Shown: positions 17,441 to 25,963 of the stretch, in pieces
Layout of the letters: each line of letters begins with the position of its first letter
Position numbering within the stretch: the stretch's first letter is position 1
Assembly: GCA_913776965.1 (NCBI GenBank)
Contig: CAJYQL010000047.1
Span: 1 to 50,958 of the forward strand
Direction of reading: 5' to 3'
DNA from: an uncultured Xylophilus sp.
Lineage (GTDB): Bacteria > Pseudomonadota > Gammaproteobacteria > Burkholderiales > Burkholderiaceae_C
Length of the DNA stretch: 50,958 bases
The notes under the pieces: model-generated
The model's database searches: none
Told to the model about the DNA's origin: nothing
Seen by the model: only the letters and a program-made list of their open reading frames with translations
Program-made: the position numbers and the translations under genes

Positions 17441-17653
17441 TCAGTCGTGGTCGTCCGGGTGCGGCGAGTTCTGCGCGCCGCCTTCGGAGCGGACGGTGCC
17501 TTCCTCGACATGGACTTCAGCGATGCGTTCCTGCGCTTCCAGGCGGGCCTGTTCGAGCATCTGCTCCGTGGCTTCGGGCGTGGCGGTGTGGTCGGCCGTG
17601 GCGGGTGCGACGGGATCGTGGACGGCGGCGTCGAGCAGGCGGGGGTCGGTCAT
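17441..17653 (-). CDS. Small acidic protein of unknown function
   Basis: A 70-residue, mostly hydrophilic protein with a helical Glu/Ala-rich middle (EATEQMLEQARLEAQERIAEV) and an Asp/His-rich tail. AGGAG lies eight bases before the ATG, which supports it as a real gene despite its size. No signal peptide, membrane segment or known family is recognised. It is convergent with the thioesterase. Confidence 0.6.
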   Translation of the reverse strand: MTDPRLLDAAVHDPVAPATADHTATPEATEQMLEQARLEAQERIAEVHVEEGTVRSEGGAQNSPHPDDHD

Positions 17654-17810
17654 GGATAGCTCCTGGAATGCGTCAGTGGCGTAGCCTATGCGGCGCGCCG
17701 CGCACGCCCTGTAGGAGCCCGGCGCTCCAGGTAGCGAGGGATCGGCTACCTGTCACTCCTCGAAGACAGGCGCTATACAAAATTGCCATCTACGTTTTTA
17801 CAGAGAACCC

Positions 17811-18112
17811 ATGTCCAGCGGAACCGTCTTCATCCACACCCGTAACCAAGCGGTCCGCCTTTTGGTGGACGTCCGCTTGCCGGAGGGCGTGCCTAGGGTG
17901 GAAGTGCGTACCCTAAGCGACGAATCCACCATAAGCCTGTAGCCCAGACGTGGGACAGCTTCTTCCGCGACGGCCCGGCGGTCAGCGACGATTTCCTGAC
18001 CGAGCGCGCAGATCAGATCAGCCGGGGCGGAAGCCGCTCTGGAGCTTCGCTATCTGATCGAGACCCACATTCTTCATCTACGCGCTGAAGCGCCGCCTCA
18101 TCGGGGTACTGC
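17811..18112 (+). pseudogene. Degenerate vapBC toxin-antitoxin module
   Basis: The first frame (17811-17942) encodes MSSGTVFIHTRNQAVRLLVD and VRLPEGVPRVEVRTLSDES, the N-terminal part of a VapB-type antitoxin. It stops early, but shifting one base at about 17937 continues the family pattern as VAQTWDSFFRDGPAVSDDFL and TERADQ. About 60 bases later come pieces of the start of VapC: LRYLIETHI, then, after another shift, FIYALKRRLI, with no PIN-domain body after it. The antitoxin is frameshifted and the toxin is cut to its first 20 or so residues, so the module should be inactive. Confidence 0.8.
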
Positions 18113-18114
18113 CA

Positions 18115-18143
18115 CCGGAAACGTCGTAGCCGAGCGTTTCCGG
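18115..18143 (-). terminator. Strong inverted repeat after the peptide ABC operon
   Basis: A perfect 9-base stem (CCGGAAACG / CGTTTCCGG) with an 11-base loop lies 25 bases beyond the stop of the dual ATPase gene. It has no T-run on either side. It may end or stabilise the minus-strand transcript. Confidence 0.5.
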
Positions 18144-18167
18144 CCATCAGCCGGGCAACGGGAAACG

Positions 18168-19892
18168 TCAGGCGTGCCGCCCCACATCCGGCACCGCCGC
18201 CATCAACCCCTGCGTATACGCATGCCGAGGCGCCGCGAAGATCGCCTCAGCCTCCCCCTGCTCCACCAGCACGCCGCGCTGCATCACGCCCACGCCGTCG
18301 CACATGTGCCGGATCACCGCCAGGTTGTGGCTGATCAACAGATAGGTCAGCCCGAACTCGTCCTGCAGATCGCGCATCAGGTTCAGCACCTGGGCCTGCA
18401 CCGACACGTCGAGGGACGACGTCGGCTCGTCGCAGACGATGAACTCGGGCTTGCTCGCCAGCGCCCGCGCGATGGCGATGCGCTGGCGTTGGCCGCCGGA
18501 GAACTGGTGCGGGTAGCGGCGGCCGTCGTCGGGGGACATGCGGACGCGGCGCAGCGCCTCGGCCACGCGCTCCGCGGTCTCGGCACGGCTCGCGGTCAGG
18601 CCCAGCACCTCCAGCGGCTCGGCGATCAGCGCATCGACCCGCCAGCGCGGGTTCAGGCTGGCGTACGGGTCTTGAAAAATCATCTGGAACCGGCGGCGCA
18701 GGGTGGCGGCGGCCTGCGGGTCGGCCCAGCGGTCCACGCCGTCGAACAGGATGCGGCCGGCGGTCGGTTTCGTCAGGCCGGCGATCATGCGGGCGACGGT
18801 CGATTTGCCCGAGCCCGATTCGCCTACCAGGCCGAAGGTGCTGCCGCGCGGGATGTCGAAACTCACGTCCTGCACCGCGTGCAGCACCTTCTTCGGCTGG
18901 CGCGTCAGGGTGCGGACCAGCCAGCCGGCCGACAGGTCGAAATCGCGCGACAGGTGCTCGACGCGCAGCAGCGGCGGGGCCGTGTCGGCGGGCGCGGTCG
19001 GGGCCTCGGCCTGCGCCGGCGGCAATGCGGCGGGCGCGGCGATGTCGGCGCCGATCTCCGGCACCGGCAGGCGGTGCAGCCGCTGGTGCACCGACGGGAT
19101 CGCGGCCATCAGCGCGCGGGTGTAGGGCTCTTGCGGATGGTCGAGCACCGCGCGCACCGGGCCGGTCTCCAGCACCCGGCCGCGGTACATCACCATCACC
19201 CGGTCGGCGGCCTCGGCGATCACGCCCATGTCGTGGGTAATCAGCATGGCGGCGGTGCCGCGCTCGCGGCAGACGCGGCGGAACACGCGGATCACCTGCG
19301 CCTGCACCGACACGTCGAGCGCGGTGGTCGGCTCGTCGGCGATCAGCAACTCGGGCTCGGCGCAGAGCGCGAGGGCGATCGCCACCCGCTGGCGCATGCC
19401 GCCGGAGAACTGGTGCGGGTACTGACCCAGACGGGTTGCGGGGTCGGGAATCTCCACGTCGGCCAGCAGTTCGAGCGCGCGGGCGCGGGCCTGCGCCTCG
19501 GTCATCGGCAGATGGAAGCGGATCGTCTCGACCAGGTGCCGGCCGATGGTGAGCACCGGGTTCAGGCTGGTCAGCGGGTCCTGGAACACCATGCCGATGC
19601 GCCGGCCGCGGATGCGGCGCAGGTCGTCGCCGCGCAGGGTGTCGATGCGCTCGCCGCGCAGTTCCACCGTGCCGGCGCTGATGCGGCCGGGCGGGTCGAT
19701 CAGCCCCATGACGGCGTTGCCGGTCATCGACTTGCCGGCGCCCGATTCGCCCACGACGCCCAGGATCTCGCCGGGCGCGATGTCGAAGCTCACGCCGTCG
19801 AGCACCTGCACCGTGCCGCGATACGTGTCGAACGCGACGCCGAGGTCGCGCACGCGCAGGGTCGGAGGGGAATCGTCGTGCGGCACGTTCAT
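18168..19892 (-). CDS. Peptide-type ABC transporter, fused double ATP-binding protein
   Basis: A 574-residue protein with two complete ABC ATPase domains, equivalent to DppD and DppF (or OppD/OppF) in one chain as in GsiA/YejF. The first Walker A, GESGAGKS, is at 48-55 with FSGGMRQR and LLIADEPTTALD. The second, GESGSGKST, is near 355, with FSGGQRQR and FIVCDEPTSSLD. The linker between them (about 265-310) is Ala/Pro-rich. The start overlaps the DppC-like permease stop by four bases. Both halves have intact motifs, so both nucleotide sites should work. Confidence 0.95.
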   Translation of the reverse strand: MNVPHDDSPPTLRVRDLGVAFDTYRGTVQVLDGVSFDIAPGEILGVVGESGAGKSMTGNAVMGLIDPPGRISAGTVELRGERIDTLRGDDLRRIRGRRIGMVFQDPLTSLNPVLTIGRHLVETIRFHLPMTEAQARARALELLADVEIPDPATRLGQYPHQFSGGMRQRVAIALALCAEPELLIADEPTTALDVSVQAQVIRVFRRVCRERGTAAMLITHDMGVIAEAADRVMVMYRGRVLETGPVRAVLDHPQEPYTRALMAAIPSVHQRLHRLPVPEIGADIAAPAALPPAQAEAPTAPADTAPPLLRVEHLSRDFDLSAGWLVRTLTRQPKKVLHAVQDVSFDIPRGSTFGLVGESGSGKSTVARMIAGLTKPTAGRILFDGVDRWADPQAAATLRRRFQMIFQDPYASLNPRWRVDALIAEPLEVLGLTASRAETAERVAEALRRVRMSPDDGRRYPHQFSGGQRQRIAIARALASKPEFIVCDEPTSSLDVSVQAQVLNLMRDLQDEFGLTYLLISHNLAVIRHMCDGVGVMQRGVLVEQGEAEAIFAAPRHAYTQGLMAAVPDVGRHA

Positions 19893-20845
19893 TGGAGCTT
19901 GGGATTCAGAGCGTCGCGCAGCCAGTCGCCGACCAGGTTGACCGAGAGCGCCAGCGCCAGCAGCACCAGCGCGGGGAACAGCAGGATCCACCACTCGCCC
20001 GAGAACAGGAAGCCCTGGCCGATGCGGATCAGCGTGCCGAGCGAGGGCTGCGTCGGCGGCAGGCCGACGCCGAGGTACGACAGCGTCGATTCCGCCACGA
20101 TGGCGAGTGCGAAGCTGATCGTCGCGATCACCAGCACCGGCGCGAGCAGGTTGGGCAGGATGTGGCGCACCAGGATGCCGGCGCGGGAGCGGCCGATCAC
20201 CTGCGCGGCCAGCACATAGTCCTTGTGCTTCTCGACCATGACGGCGCCGCGCACGGTGCGGGCGTACTGCACCCAGTCCGAGAGGCCGATGGCGAAGACG
20301 ATCACGTACAGCGCCATGTCGTCGCGGTAGCCCGCCGGCAGCACGCCGCGCGCGATGCCGAAGATCAGCAGCGCCACCAGCAGCACCGGAAAGGTGAGCT
20401 GCACGTCGGCGATGCGCATCACCAGCGTGTCGAACCAGCCGCCCACGTAGCCCGCCAGCAGCCCGAGCGGCACGCCGATGACAAGCGACAGCGCCACCGA
20501 CGCCACGCCCACCAGCAGCGACACCCGCAGCCCGTAGAGGATGGCCGACCACACGTCGCGGCCCTGGTCGTCGGAGCCGAGCGGGTAGAACACACCGGAG
20601 CCGGCCGTCTGCCACGGGTGGGTGAAGGCATCGAGCAGGTCGAGCTGCGCCGGATCGAACGGGTTCTGCCGCGCGAGCAGCGGCGACAGCAGCGCGGCCA
20701 GCAGCAGCAGCGCCAGCACCACCGACGCGACCTGCACGGTGCGCGAGCGGGCGAAGGCGCGCAGCACCGGCGCGTCGGCGTTGCGCCAGCGCACGCGGCC
20801 AGAAGGCGCGAGGGGTGGGGAAGCGGAAGGATTCGGCACGGTCAT
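19889..20845 (-). CDS. Peptide-type ABC transporter permease, DppC-like
   Basis: A 318-residue inner-membrane permease of the binding-protein-dependent family. It has an N-terminal helix (ASVVLALLLLAALLSPLLA), the OppC-type N-terminal region with PLGSDDQGRDVWSAILYG, and an EAA loop (AAQVIGRSRAGILVRHILPN) facing the ATPase. It pairs with the DppB-like permease encoded upstream, about 50 bases away; that gap holds a copy of the dispersed repeat (20844-20895), unusual inside an operon. Confidence 0.93.
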   Translation of the reverse strand: MTVPNPSASPPLAPSGRVRWRNADAPVLRAFARSRTVQVASVVLALLLLAALLSPLLARQNPFDPAQLDLLDAFTHPWQTAGSGVFYPLGSDDQGRDVWSAILYGLRVSLLVGVASVALSLVIGVPLGLLAGYVGGWFDTLVMRIADVQLTFPVLLVALLIFGIARGVLPAGYRDDMALYVIVFAIGLSDWVQYARTVRGAVMVEKHKDYVLAAQVIGRSRAGILVRHILPNLLAPVLVIATISFALAIVAESTLSYLGVGLPPTQPSLGTLIRIGQGFLFSGEWWILLFPALVLLALALSVNLVGDWLRDALNPKLQ

Positions 20846-20895
20846 ATCGCTACGTTTTCGATAGCTGCTTGCGCAGGCGGGACGGGCGCCAGGGC
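20844..20895 (+). repeat. Dispersed repeat, full copy inside the ABC operon
   Basis: GCTACGTTTTCGATAGC is a near-perfect palindrome followed by TGCTTGCGCAGGCGGGACGG and GCGCCAGGGCC. It sits between the two permease genes. Confidence 0.7.
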
Positions 20896-20896
20896 C

Positions 20897-21862
20897 TTAT
20901 TTCCTGCGCAAACGCGGGTCCACCAGCAGGTAGACCACGTCCACCAGCAGGTTGATGCCGACATACAGCACCGCGATCATCAGCAGGTAGGCGGCGATCA
21001 CCGGCACGTCCACCGCCTGGATCGAGGTGATGAACAGCAGGCCGACGCCCGGCCACTGGAACACCGTCTCGGTCACGATGGCGAAAGCGATCAGCGAGCC
21101 AATCTGCAGGCCGGTGATGGTGACCACCGGGATCAGCGTGTTGCGCAGCGCATGGCCGTAGTGGATGCGCCGCTCCGGCAGGCCGCGGGCGCGGGCGAAG
21201 CGGATGTAGTCGGCGCGCAGCACCTCCAGCATCTCGGCGCGCACCAGCCGCATGATCAGCGTGAGCTTGTAGAAGCCGAGCGTAAAGGCCGGCAGCAGCA
21301 GCGAGGCCCAGCCCGACGCGGTCAGGAAGCCGGTGGTCCAGCCGCCGAGCGCGACGGTTTCGCCACGCCCGAAGGACGGCAGCCAGCGCAGCTCCACCGC
21401 GAACAGGTAGATCAGCCCGATGCCGACCAGGAAGGTCGGAAGCGACACGCCGACGAGCGAGACGCCCATCACCACGCGGCTCGCCAGCCCCTCGCGGCGG
21501 ATCGCGGTGTACACACCGAGCGCCACGCCGCCGACCACCGCCAGCACCGCGGCCACCAGGGCCAGTTCCAGCGTGGCGGGCAGCCGCTCGGCGATCACCT
21601 CGACCACCGGGCGCTTCAGCCGGTAGCTGATGCCCAGGTCGCCCTGCAGCGCATGGCCGAGGTAGCGCAGGTACTGCACCGGCACCGGCTGGTCGAAGCC
21701 GAGCGAGCGGGTGACCGCCGCCCGTTCCTCGACGCTCGCGTCGTCGCCGAGCAGGCTGATCGTCGGGTCGCCGATGTGGCGGAACACCAGGAAGGAGACG
21801 AGCGACACGGCCAGCAGCACGAGTGCCGACTGGCCGAGCCGCCGCAGCAGGTGGGCGAGCAT
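20897..21862 (-). CDS. Peptide-type ABC transporter permease, DppB-like
   Basis: A 321-residue permease with six predicted helices. The N-terminal LLRRLGQSALVLLAVSLVSF is the usual first helix of DppB/OppB. The EAA loop reads DYIRFARARGLPERRIHYGHALRN, and the C-terminus ends with the family's LVDVVYLLVDPRLR. It lies 18 bases after the receptor gene, so the importer is a single operon in the order receptor, permease, permease, double ATPase. Confidence 0.94.
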   Translation of the reverse strand: MLAHLLRRLGQSALVLLAVSLVSFLVFRHIGDPTISLLGDDASVEERAAVTRSLGFDQPVPVQYLRYLGHALQGDLGISYRLKRPVVEVIAERLPATLELALVAAVLAVVGGVALGVYTAIRREGLASRVVMGVSLVGVSLPTFLVGIGLIYLFAVELRWLPSFGRGETVALGGWTTGFLTASGWASLLLPAFTLGFYKLTLIMRLVRAEMLEVLRADYIRFARARGLPERRIHYGHALRNTLIPVVTITGLQIGSLIAFAIVTETVFQWPGVGLLFITSIQAVDVPVIAAYLLMIAVLYVGINLLVDVVYLLVDPRLRRK

Positions 21863-21880
21863 CGCCGCGTTCCTGCGCGC

Positions 21881-23494
21881 TTACTTGCCCGAGACCTTGG
21901 CGTTCTTGAAGAAGATGTAGTTCATCGGGTCCACCGGGATGTCGAGCTTGCGGACCATCGCGTAGTCAAGCACCTGGTGGTGCAGCGGCAGGTAGATACG
22001 CTCCTTCTGCACCGTGGTCCAGATGTCGTGGATCGTCCGGTCGCGCTTGGCCTTGTCGGCTTCCGACGAGAGCGAGACGATCTTCGCGTCGAGTTCCGGG
22101 TTGCTGTAGCGGGTGGCATTGGTCGGGCCGCGGCCGTCCTTGCCGCGGGTGTGGACCAGGTAGTCGAACACGTAGGCGGAGTCGAAGGTCGGCACGCCCC
22201 AGCCGAACAGGTAGAAGTCGGTGTCGGCGGCGTTGATCGCAGCGCTGTGGATCGCGATCGGCCGTGCGTTGACGGTCGCCTTCACGCCCGCGCGGGCGAA
22301 GAAGCTGGAGAGCGCGGTGCAGATCGCCTCGTCGTTCACGTAGCGGTCGTTCGGGCAGTGCAGCGTGATGCCGAAGCCGTTGGGGTAGCCGGCGTCGGCC
22401 AGCAGTTTCTTGGCCTGGGCGGCATTGGCCTTGGGGTAGGTGTCGAACGCCTTCTCGTAGCCGTGCACGAAGGGCGGCGCGATGATGCCGGTGGGCACCG
22501 ACAGGCCGCGCATCACCGCCTTCTGCAGCGCGTCGCGGTCGATCGCGAGGTTGAGCGCCTCGCGCACGCGTGGGTCGGACAGCGGGTTCTTGTCCTTTAC
22601 GTCGGAATACTTCAGCGGGTCCTTGCCGACGTTCATGCCGAGGAAGATGGTCCGGTTCTCGGGGCCTTCGTTCACCCGCAGCTTGGAGTCCGCCTTCAGG
22701 CGTGCCACGTCCTGCGCGGGCACGTCCTGCAGGATGTCGATCTCGCCCGACAGCAGCGCCGCGACGCGGGTGGCCGGCGACTTGATCGGCACCAGCACCA
22801 GCTCGGTGATCTGCATCGCCGCCTCGCCCTTGCCCCAGTAGTTCGGAAACTGCTTGAAGACGGTGCGGCTGTCCTGCTCGCGCGAGGCGAGCGTGAACGG
22901 GCCGGTGCCGTTCTCGTGGCGGGTGAAGTGGTTCTCTTCCTTGCTCTTCTCGTCCTGCGGCACCTCGGCCTTGTTGGCCTTCGACCAGGCGGCGTTGACG
23001 ATGAAGATGTTGACCAAGTTGTCCGGGAAGATCAGGTTCGGGCCCTTGGTCTTCACATGGACCGTGAGCGCGTCGACCTTCTTCACCTCGGCCACCGAGG
23101 CGAGCAGCGCCTTCATGCCCGACGACGGCGCGCGGGCGCGGTCGAGCGAGAACACCACGTCGTCGGCCAGCAGCGTGCTGCCGTCGTGGAACTTGACGCC
23201 GGGACGCAGCTTGAATTCCCAGACGGTCGGGTCGGACGTGAGCTTCCACGAGGTGGCCAGCGCCGGGATCAGCTTGCCCTTGATGTCGCGCAGCACCAGC
23301 GGCTCGTAGATCTGGTGCGAGATGTTGATGTTGGTGCCGGTGTTGACCGAATGCGGATCGAGCGTGGCGGCGTCGCTGGAGCGCGCCCAGCGCACGGTTT
23401 CGGCCAGGGCCGGGGCGGCCTGCAGCAGGCCGGCGGTGGCCAGGGCGGCGGCGAGCAGCGCGCGCATCGGGATCGTTGTCGTCTTCGGGTGCAT
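21881..23494 (-). CDS. Peptide-type ABC transporter substrate-binding protein (DppA/OppA family)
   Basis: A 537-residue extracytoplasmic receptor of the SBP_bac_5 family. A signal peptide (MRALLAAALATAGLLQAAPALA) covers about residues 10-31. The mature sequence starts WARSSDAATLDPHSVNT and contains the family motif FKLRPGVKFHDGSTLLADDVVFSLDR. The ATG at 23494 has AGGAGC upstream; a longer open frame exists but adds an implausible basic extension. The ligand could be a peptide, glutathione, a nickel chelate or an opine; this cannot be decided from sequence. The CysB-like regulator divergent from it hints at a sulfur-containing compound. Confidence 0.92.
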   Translation of the reverse strand: MHPKTTTIPMRALLAAALATAGLLQAAPALAETVRWARSSDAATLDPHSVNTGTNINISHQIYEPLVLRDIKGKLIPALATSWKLTSDPTVWEFKLRPGVKFHDGSTLLADDVVFSLDRARAPSSGMKALLASVAEVKKVDALTVHVKTKGPNLIFPDNLVNIFIVNAAWSKANKAEVPQDEKSKEENHFTRHENGTGPFTLASREQDSRTVFKQFPNYWGKGEAAMQITELVLVPIKSPATRVAALLSGEIDILQDVPAQDVARLKADSKLRVNEGPENRTIFLGMNVGKDPLKYSDVKDKNPLSDPRVREALNLAIDRDALQKAVMRGLSVPTGIIAPPFVHGYEKAFDTYPKANAAQAKKLLADAGYPNGFGITLHCPNDRYVNDEAICTALSSFFARAGVKATVNARPIAIHSAAINAADTDFYLFGWGVPTFDSAYVFDYLVHTRGKDGRGPTNATRYSNPELDAKIVSLSSEADKAKRDRTIHDIWTTVQKERIYLPLHHQVLDYAMVRKLDIPVDPMNYIFFKNAKVSGK

Positions 23495-23784
23495 GGAACA
23501 GCTCCTGGTCGGGCTTCGGGAAAAGGGAAAGGAATGCGGTGGCCGCGGCCGGCGCCATTGTGCGAAGCCGCAGGGCGACACGCGTCACCGTATGCGACAT
23601 CCGCACGGCGGACCGGCCGGGGTGCGGATGGTGCAGCACGGAGCATGCCCGGGGCTTACGTCGTTTTTCTCATAAAGATTCGCTGAATCGGTCTTTTGAA
23701 GAATATGCACCGGCTCCGAGAATCGATATTTGTTTTTTCCGCAGCTGTCCCGCCCTTCCCTGACCGCCCGCCCGCCCGCCTCCC
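23495..23784. other. Divergent promoter region between the ABC importer and the cysB-like gene
   Basis: A 290-base gap. The left 150 bases are GC-rich. The stretch 23665-23745 is clearly AT-richer (TTTTTCTCATAAAG, TTTTGAAGAATATGC, ATATTTGTTTTTTCC) and is the likely promoter and CysB-type binding zone for the gene at 23785. No gene is seen here. Confidence 0.5.
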
Positions 23785-24729
23785 ATGAATTTCCAGCAAC
23801 TGCGTTCCGTGCGGGAGACCGTGCGCTGCGGCTTCAACCTGACCGACGTGGCCCAGGTGCTGCACACCTCCCAGCCCGGCGTGAGCCGGCAGATCCGCGA
23901 ACTGGAGGACGAGCTGGGCATCGAGCTGTTCGTGCGCGCCGGCAAGCGGCTGACCGGCATGACCGAGCCGGGCAGCCACGTGCTGCCGATCATCGAGCGC
24001 ATCCTGCAGGACAGCCAGAACCTGCGCCGGGCGGGCCAGGAGTTCGTGGCGCAGAAGAGCGGCCAGCTGTCGATCGCCGCCACCCACTCGCAGGCCCGCT
24101 ACGCGCTGCCGCAGGCAGTGCAGGAATTCCGCCAGAAATTCCCGAACGTGCGGCTGCACCTGCACCAGGGCTCGCCGCGCCAGGTGGCCGAGATGCTGAT
24201 CACCGGCGAGGCCGACGTGGGCATCGCCACCGAGGCGCTGGACGACTACGACGCGCTGCTGGCGCTGCCGACCTACCGCTGGACCCACGCGGTCATCGTG
24301 CCGCCGGGCCATGCGCTGCTCGACCAGCCGCTGACGCTGGCGCGGCTGGCGCAGTACCCGCTCATCACCTACGACACCGGCTTCACCGGCCGCACCCACA
24401 TCGACCAGGCCTTCGCCCAGCACGGGCTGCAGGCCGACATCGTGCTGTCGGCGATGGACGCCGACGTGATCAAGACCTATGTGGGCCTGGGCCTCGGCGT
24501 GGGCATCGTCGCTTCGATCGCCTACGAGCACGAGCGCGACACCGGGCTGCGCGCCATCGACGCAGGCGCGCTGTTCGGCATCAACCTGACCAAGCTGGCG
24601 GTACGCCGCGGCGCCTACCTGCGCGGCTACGTGTACGCCTTCATCGAGAGCTTCTCGCCGACGCTGGCGCGCAGCGTGGTGGAGCGGGCGCTGAACGACG
24701 AGACGCCGGGGGCGCAGTACGACATTTGA
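23785..24729 (+). CDS. CysB/Cbl-like LysR-family regulator
   Basis: A 314-residue LysR protein close to CysB. The helix-turn-helix is in MNFQQLRSVRETVRCGFNLT and DVAQVLHTSQPGVSRQIREL, and the effector domain has ATHSQARYALP (about residues 99-109), the loop that binds sulfate or acetylserine-type ligands in CysB, with TGFTGR near 206. CysB proteins activate sulfur-assimilation genes when sulfate is short. No cys genes are adjacent; the divergent neighbour is the peptide-type ABC importer, which may be part of its regulon. CysB versus its paralogue Cbl cannot be separated here. Confidence 0.9.
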   Translation: MNFQQLRSVRETVRCGFNLTDVAQVLHTSQPGVSRQIRELEDELGIELFVRAGKRLTGMTEPGSHVLPIIERILQDSQNLRRAGQEFVAQKSGQLSIAATHSQARYALPQAVQEFRQKFPNVRLHLHQGSPRQVAEMLITGEADVGIATEALDDYDALLALPTYRWTHAVIVPPGHALLDQPLTLARLAQYPLITYDTGFTGRTHIDQAFAQHGLQADIVLSAMDADVIKTYVGLGLGVGIVASIAYEHERDTGLRAIDAGALFGINLTKLAVRRGAYLRGYVYAFIESFSPTLARSVVERALNDETPGAQYDI

Positions 24730-24760
24730 GCCGGCGGTGGCCGGCGACGGGCGGTGGGCC

Positions 24761-25261
24761 TCAGGGCGCCGCGGGTCGCGGCGCGGCCGGCGCGCTGCCC
24801 GGCGGCACGACGATGTCGCGGTACATCGGCGCCAGCACCGCGAGGAAGCGGCGCTGCACGGCGAACGGCACGTCGCGCGCATCCATCGCGGCTTGCAGGT
24901 TTTCCACCACCGCGTTGAACTGCGCCCGGGTGATGTCGTAGCCCTGGTGCGCCGCGCGCATGGTGTCGCCGGTGTAGACGCACGGGCCGCCCGAGACGTG
25001 GCAGAACTGCTCGGCGATGTGCTTCTTCAGGTTGCGCAGGTTGATGCCCCGGAACGGCTCGCGGGTGCGCGGGTCGGCCAGATTGCGGGCGACGAAGTCG
25101 TCCACCAGCAGGACGATGCCCGGTTCCTCACCCAGGGCCCGGTAGACCGAAGGATCGGTGGTCCGCAGCGGGACGGGTGTCTGCGCGCGCACGTCGGCGG
25201 TGCAGAGGCAGAACAGCAGGGCGGCGAATGCCGCAGGGAGGGCGCGAAGCAGGACAGGCAT
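24761..25261 (-). CDS. Exported group 1 truncated hemoglobin-like protein
   Basis: A 166-residue protein. Residues 1-26 are a signal peptide (LLRALPAAFAALLFCLCTADV). The globin part resembles a group 1 truncated hemoglobin, with VYRALGEEPGIVLLVDDFV as the A/B region and the proximal histidine in RAAHQGYDITRAQF. Two cysteines (CHVSGGPC, near residues 93-98) are close together and could form a disulfide in the periplasm. The ATG at 25261 is chosen for the signal peptide. It may bind oxygen or nitric oxide outside the cytoplasm; that is inferred from the family. Confidence 0.82.
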   Translation of the reverse strand: MPVLLRALPAAFAALLFCLCTADVRAQTPVPLRTTDPSVYRALGEEPGIVLLVDDFVARNLADPRTREPFRGINLRNLKKHIAEQFCHVSGGPCVYTGDTMRAAHQGYDITRAQFNAVVENLQAAMDARDVPFAVQRRFLAVLAPMYRDIVVPPGSAPAAPRPAAP

Positions 25262-25396
25262 GGGTACGGCGGGACCGGGAGTGCGGCCATTGTGGTCCGG
25301 GCGGGGCCGGCGTGTCGATGCCGCCACGGTCCCCCCCGGTGTCTGCCGGCCATTTCGCGCCGCCGGTCAGGCCCTCGGCCTACGGACACCTCGCGG

Positions 25397-25411
25397 TGCT
25401 GCACCGCAGCA
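25397..25411. promoter_or_regulatory. Candidate PhaR operator upstream of the phasin
   Basis: The 15-base palindrome TGCTGCACCGCAGCA contains CTGC-N3-GCAG, which as I recall is the recognition pattern described for the polyhydroxyalkanoate regulator PhaR. It lies 67 bases before the phasin start, an appropriate place for an operator. Binding is inferred, and no phaR gene is in the window. Confidence 0.5.
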
Positions 25412-25477
25412 TTCGGGTACTGGTGTCGCACTGGCATTTCCGCCCCCACCGAGACGGCACCGCAGGGAGCAGATCAC

Positions 25478-25921
25478 ATGACCGCCAAATCGTCCTCTTC
25501 TTCGTCGTCCTCGTCGCGCCGCCGCGGCGGTGCTTCGCAACGCCTGATGGCCCAGTCGGCCGAGATGGCCATGGCCGTGCCGCAGGTGATGGCGCACCGG
25601 CTGACGCGCATGGCGCTGGCGGGCAACCATCCCAGCGCCCGCGACCGCAAGGAATTCGACCTGATGAGCGCCGAGAAGGTCGCCGCCTTCGGCGAATCCT
25701 GGGCCGCGATGGGCATGGAGATGTTCAAGGCACAGCAGGCCATGGGCGTGGCGCTGGCCGGCACCTGGGCCAAGGCGCTGATGGGCACCACGCCGTCGAT
25801 GGCGGCGACGCTCGGCCAGATGCAGAGCGCGGCGCTGCAGATCGCCGCGGCGGGCATGCAGCCGGTGCACCGCCGCGCGGTGGCGAATTCGCGCCGCCTG
25901 CGCACCACCTCGCTGTTCTGA
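25478..25921 (+). CDS. Phasin-like polyhydroxyalkanoate granule-associated protein
   Basis: A 147-residue protein with a Ser-rich N-terminus, then a basic patch and a helical body with AMAVPQVMAHRLTRMALAGN and PSARDRKEFDLMSAEKVAAF, as in Burkholderiales granule-associated phasins. The amphipathic helices should coat storage granules. The Met/Ala-rich sequence and short basic tail (RRAVANSRRLRTTS) fit. GGGAG precedes the ATG. A PhaR-like palindrome upstream supports the assignment. It is convergent with the GGDEF-EAL gene. Confidence 0.78.
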   Translation: MTAKSSSSSSSSSRRRGGASQRLMAQSAEMAMAVPQVMAHRLTRMALAGNHPSARDRKEFDLMSAEKVAAFGESWAAMGMEMFKAQQAMGVALAGTWAKALMGTTPSMAATLGQMQSAALQIAAAGMQPVHRRAVANSRRLRTTSLF

Positions 25922-25963
25922 CCGGCTCGCGGCCCTTCGGCACACCGTCGCCGGGCCGGCGCG

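Noticed and set aside
19892-23686. Very long plus-strand open frame opposite the peptide ABC genes
   Set aside because: Its translation is low-complexity (Gln/His/Arg-rich) and opposes four intact genes with clear family motifs.
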